The translations under genes and the position numbers were made by a program. Of a stretch of 64,000 nucleotides of DNA, positions 62,737 through 64,000 are shown one piece after another. The notes beneath the pieces are model-generated. The model worked only from the letters and a program-made list of their open reading frames with translations, had not been told where the DNA came from and ran no database searches. Numbering within the stretch: the stretch's first letter is position 1; each line of letters opens with the position of its first letter. The DNA comes from Roseibacterium elongatum DSM 19469. GTDB lineage: Bacteria; Pseudomonadota; Alphaproteobacteria; Rhodobacterales; Rhodobacteraceae. The stretch spans positions 2,337,001 through 2,401,000 of the forward strand of contig NZ_CP004372.1 in the NCBI RefSeq assembly GCF_000590925.1, read 5' to 3'.

Positions 62737-64000
62737 TCAGAACCCGTCCGAGCCCTGCTGCCAGGGTTTGACGAGGTTGCCGAAGCGCGTGTAGCGGCCA
62801 TCGAAGCTGAGCTCGACCGAGCCGACGGGGCCGTGGCGCTGCTTGCCGATGATGACCTCGGCCTTGCCGTGGAGTTGCTCCATGTCCTGCTGCCACTTGG
62901 TCATGGCCTCGAGGTTTTCCTCGCCGGGTTTCTCGCGTTCCTTGTAGTACTCGCCCCGATAGACGAACATCACGACATCCGCGTCCTGTTCGATCGAGCC
63001 GGATTCACGCAGGTCCGACAGTTGCGGGCGCTTGTCCTCGCGCTGTTCGACCTGGCGCGAGAGCTGCGACAGCGCGATGACCGGAATGTTCAATTCCTTG
63101 GCGATGGCCTTGAGGCCCTGGGTGATCTCGGAAATCTCGTTCACGCGGTTGTCGCGGTTGTTGGCCGAGCCGCGCAGAAGTTGAAGGTAGTCGATGACCA
63201 GCAGGTCGAGACCCTGGGGCGAGCGTTTCAGGCGCCGCGCGCGGGCCGCCACCTGCCCGATGGGAAGCGCCGGCGTGTCGTCGATATAGAGGGGGCAGCG
63301 TTCCAATTCGCCCGCAGCGCGCAGATAACGCTGGAATTCTTCCTCGGTCAGGTCGCCCTTGCGGATCAGTTCCGAGGGGATTTCCGCGGCCTCCGACAGG
63401 ATCCGCTGCGCCAGCTGTGCCGAGGACATCTCAAGGCTGAAGAACCCCACGACACCGCCTTCGATCGTGCCTTGGCTGCCGTCCTCCTTCTGGCCCTGTT
63501 TCCACGCCTTGGCGACGTTGTAGGCGATGTTGGTGGCCAGCGACGTCTTCCCCATCGAGGGACGCCCGGCGAGGATCAGCAGGTCGGATTCGTGCAAGCC
63601 GCCCAGCATCCGGTCGAGATCGGTCAGCCCGGTGGAGACCCCGGCCAACTGCCCCTGCCGGTTATGGGCTGCGTTGGCCATCTGGACGGCATCATGCAGG
63701 GCCCGCAGGAAGGACTGGAAGCCCCGGCTGGTGCTGCCGGTGGAGGCCAGTTTGAACAGGTCGCTTTCGGCCTCGACGATCTGTTCATCGGGGCTGATGT
63801 CGTCGCGCATCGCGCGGGCGCGGTCGGAGATATTGGCGCCGAGCGCGATCAACTCGCGCCGCACGGCGAGGTCGTGGATCAGTTGCGCGTAATCGCGCGC
63901 GGCCGAGGTGGCGATGGCGGCCAGTTGCAGTTTCACCAGGTATTCGGCGCCGCCCAGATCCTTCAGCCCGGCGATGTCCGAGACGAAGTTCTTCAGCGTG
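62737..64000 (-). CDS. dnaB: Replicative DNA helicase DnaB, C-terminal part (runs off the window)
   Basis: Hexameric helicase. The visible 421 codons cover the end of the N-terminal domain ([20 protein letters not shown]), the linker and the RecA-like domain: Walker [16 protein letters not shown], Walker [48 protein letters not shown], and the arginine-finger region [18 protein letters not shown]. The start lies beyond position 64000. Confidence 0.96.
   Translation of the reverse strand, partial: TLKNFVSDIAGLKDLGGAEYLVKLQLAAIATSAARDYAQLIHDLAVRRELIALGANISDRARAMRDDISPDEQIVEAESDLFKLASTGSTSRGFQSFLRALHDAVQMANAAHNRQGQLAGVSTGLTDLDRMLGGLHESDLLILAGRPSMGKTSLATNIAYNVAKAWKQGQKEDGSQGTIEGGVVGFFSLEMSSAQLAQRILSEAAEIPSELIRKGDLTEEEFQRYLRAAGELERCPLYIDDTPALPIGQVAARARRLKRSPQGLDLLVIDYLQLLRGSANNRDNRVNEISEITQGLKAIAKELNIPVIALSQLSRQVEQREDKRPQLSDLRESGSIEQDADVVMFVYRGEYYKEREKPGEENLEAMTKWQQDMEQLHGKAEVIIGKQRHGPVGSVELSFDGRYTRFGNLVKPWQQGSDGF

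Noticed and set aside
1..64000. CRISPR arrays, prophage, insertion sequences or integrases
   Set aside because: No regularly spaced repeats, transposase, integrase or phage structural motifs were seen on either strand.

Overview
The window is a GC-rich chromosomal segment of an alphaproteobacterium of the Rhodobacteraceae (Rhodobacter/roseobacter type). The evidence is gene content and order: irr-fabA-fabB-fabI, ftsB-pdhA-pdhB-pdhC with lipoyl domains on both E1-beta and E2, radA-cvpA-purF, alr-mlaE-mlaF beside dnaB, a coiled-coil gene followed by zapA, two gap genes, and a DddL-type DMSP lyase, which points to a marine or saline lifestyle. No tRNA, rRNA, CRISPR array, phage, insertion sequence or plasmid gene was seen. 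This is core genome with a few accessory islands.

Layout. 0-3.6 kb: start of irr, then the unsaturated fatty acid genes fabA, fabB, fabI, with dddL directly behind fabI. 3.6-8 kb: a conserved membrane protein, alanine exporter alaE, an FKBP isomerase, then an overlapping HAD dehalogenase / hydrolase / threonine dehydratase operon. 8-15 kb: a TetA-like MFS pump, pcaD-pcaB of the beta-ketoadipate pathway, an alcohol dehydrogenase and a sugar-acid dehydratase with a FadR-family regulator. 15-20 kb: an OmpA lipoprotein, an Ada-like protein, nth, a PfkB kinase and a lone pstB. 19.8-25 kb: a possible signalling block with a three-TM cyclic-nucleotide-binding-like protein, a CHASE2 nucleotide cyclase, a FecR-domain exported protein and a TPR/beta-barrel outer-membrane protein. 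25-29 kb: a divergent sulfotransferase / GT14-like glycosyltransferase pair, a HIT protein and an ABC ATPase. 29-38 kb: polA, an RluE-like enzyme, a candidate small RNA and the pyruvate dehydrogenase operon. 38-51 kb: bacterioferritin and central carbon genes (fda, pgk, gap1, gap2, tkt) interrupted by two secreted cysteine-rich proteins, one ending in an LCCL domain. 51-64 kb: zapA, SDR, bioY, purF, cvpA, radA, small membrane proteins with a PqiA-like protein, mlaF/mlaE, alr and the 3' part of dnaB.

How genes work together. fda, pgk, gap1 and gap2 each carry a similar LacI-type palindrome (TGKTAGCGCWAACA-like) upstream, so they probably answer to one sugar-responsive LacI-family regulator such as CceR. 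fabA/fabB/fabI make unsaturated fatty acids. The pdh genes feed acetyl-CoA. cvpA/purF/radA and alr/mlaEF/dnaB are housekeeping runs on the minus strand.

Important caveat. At least twelve genes, including probably essential ones (fabA, polA, pdhC), carry apparent one-base indels, mostly in short G or C runs; pcaB has three and the FecR gene two. The simplest reading is residual sequencing error in the assembly, not mass gene decay. For these genes I give the span of the intact gene and state where the frame changes.
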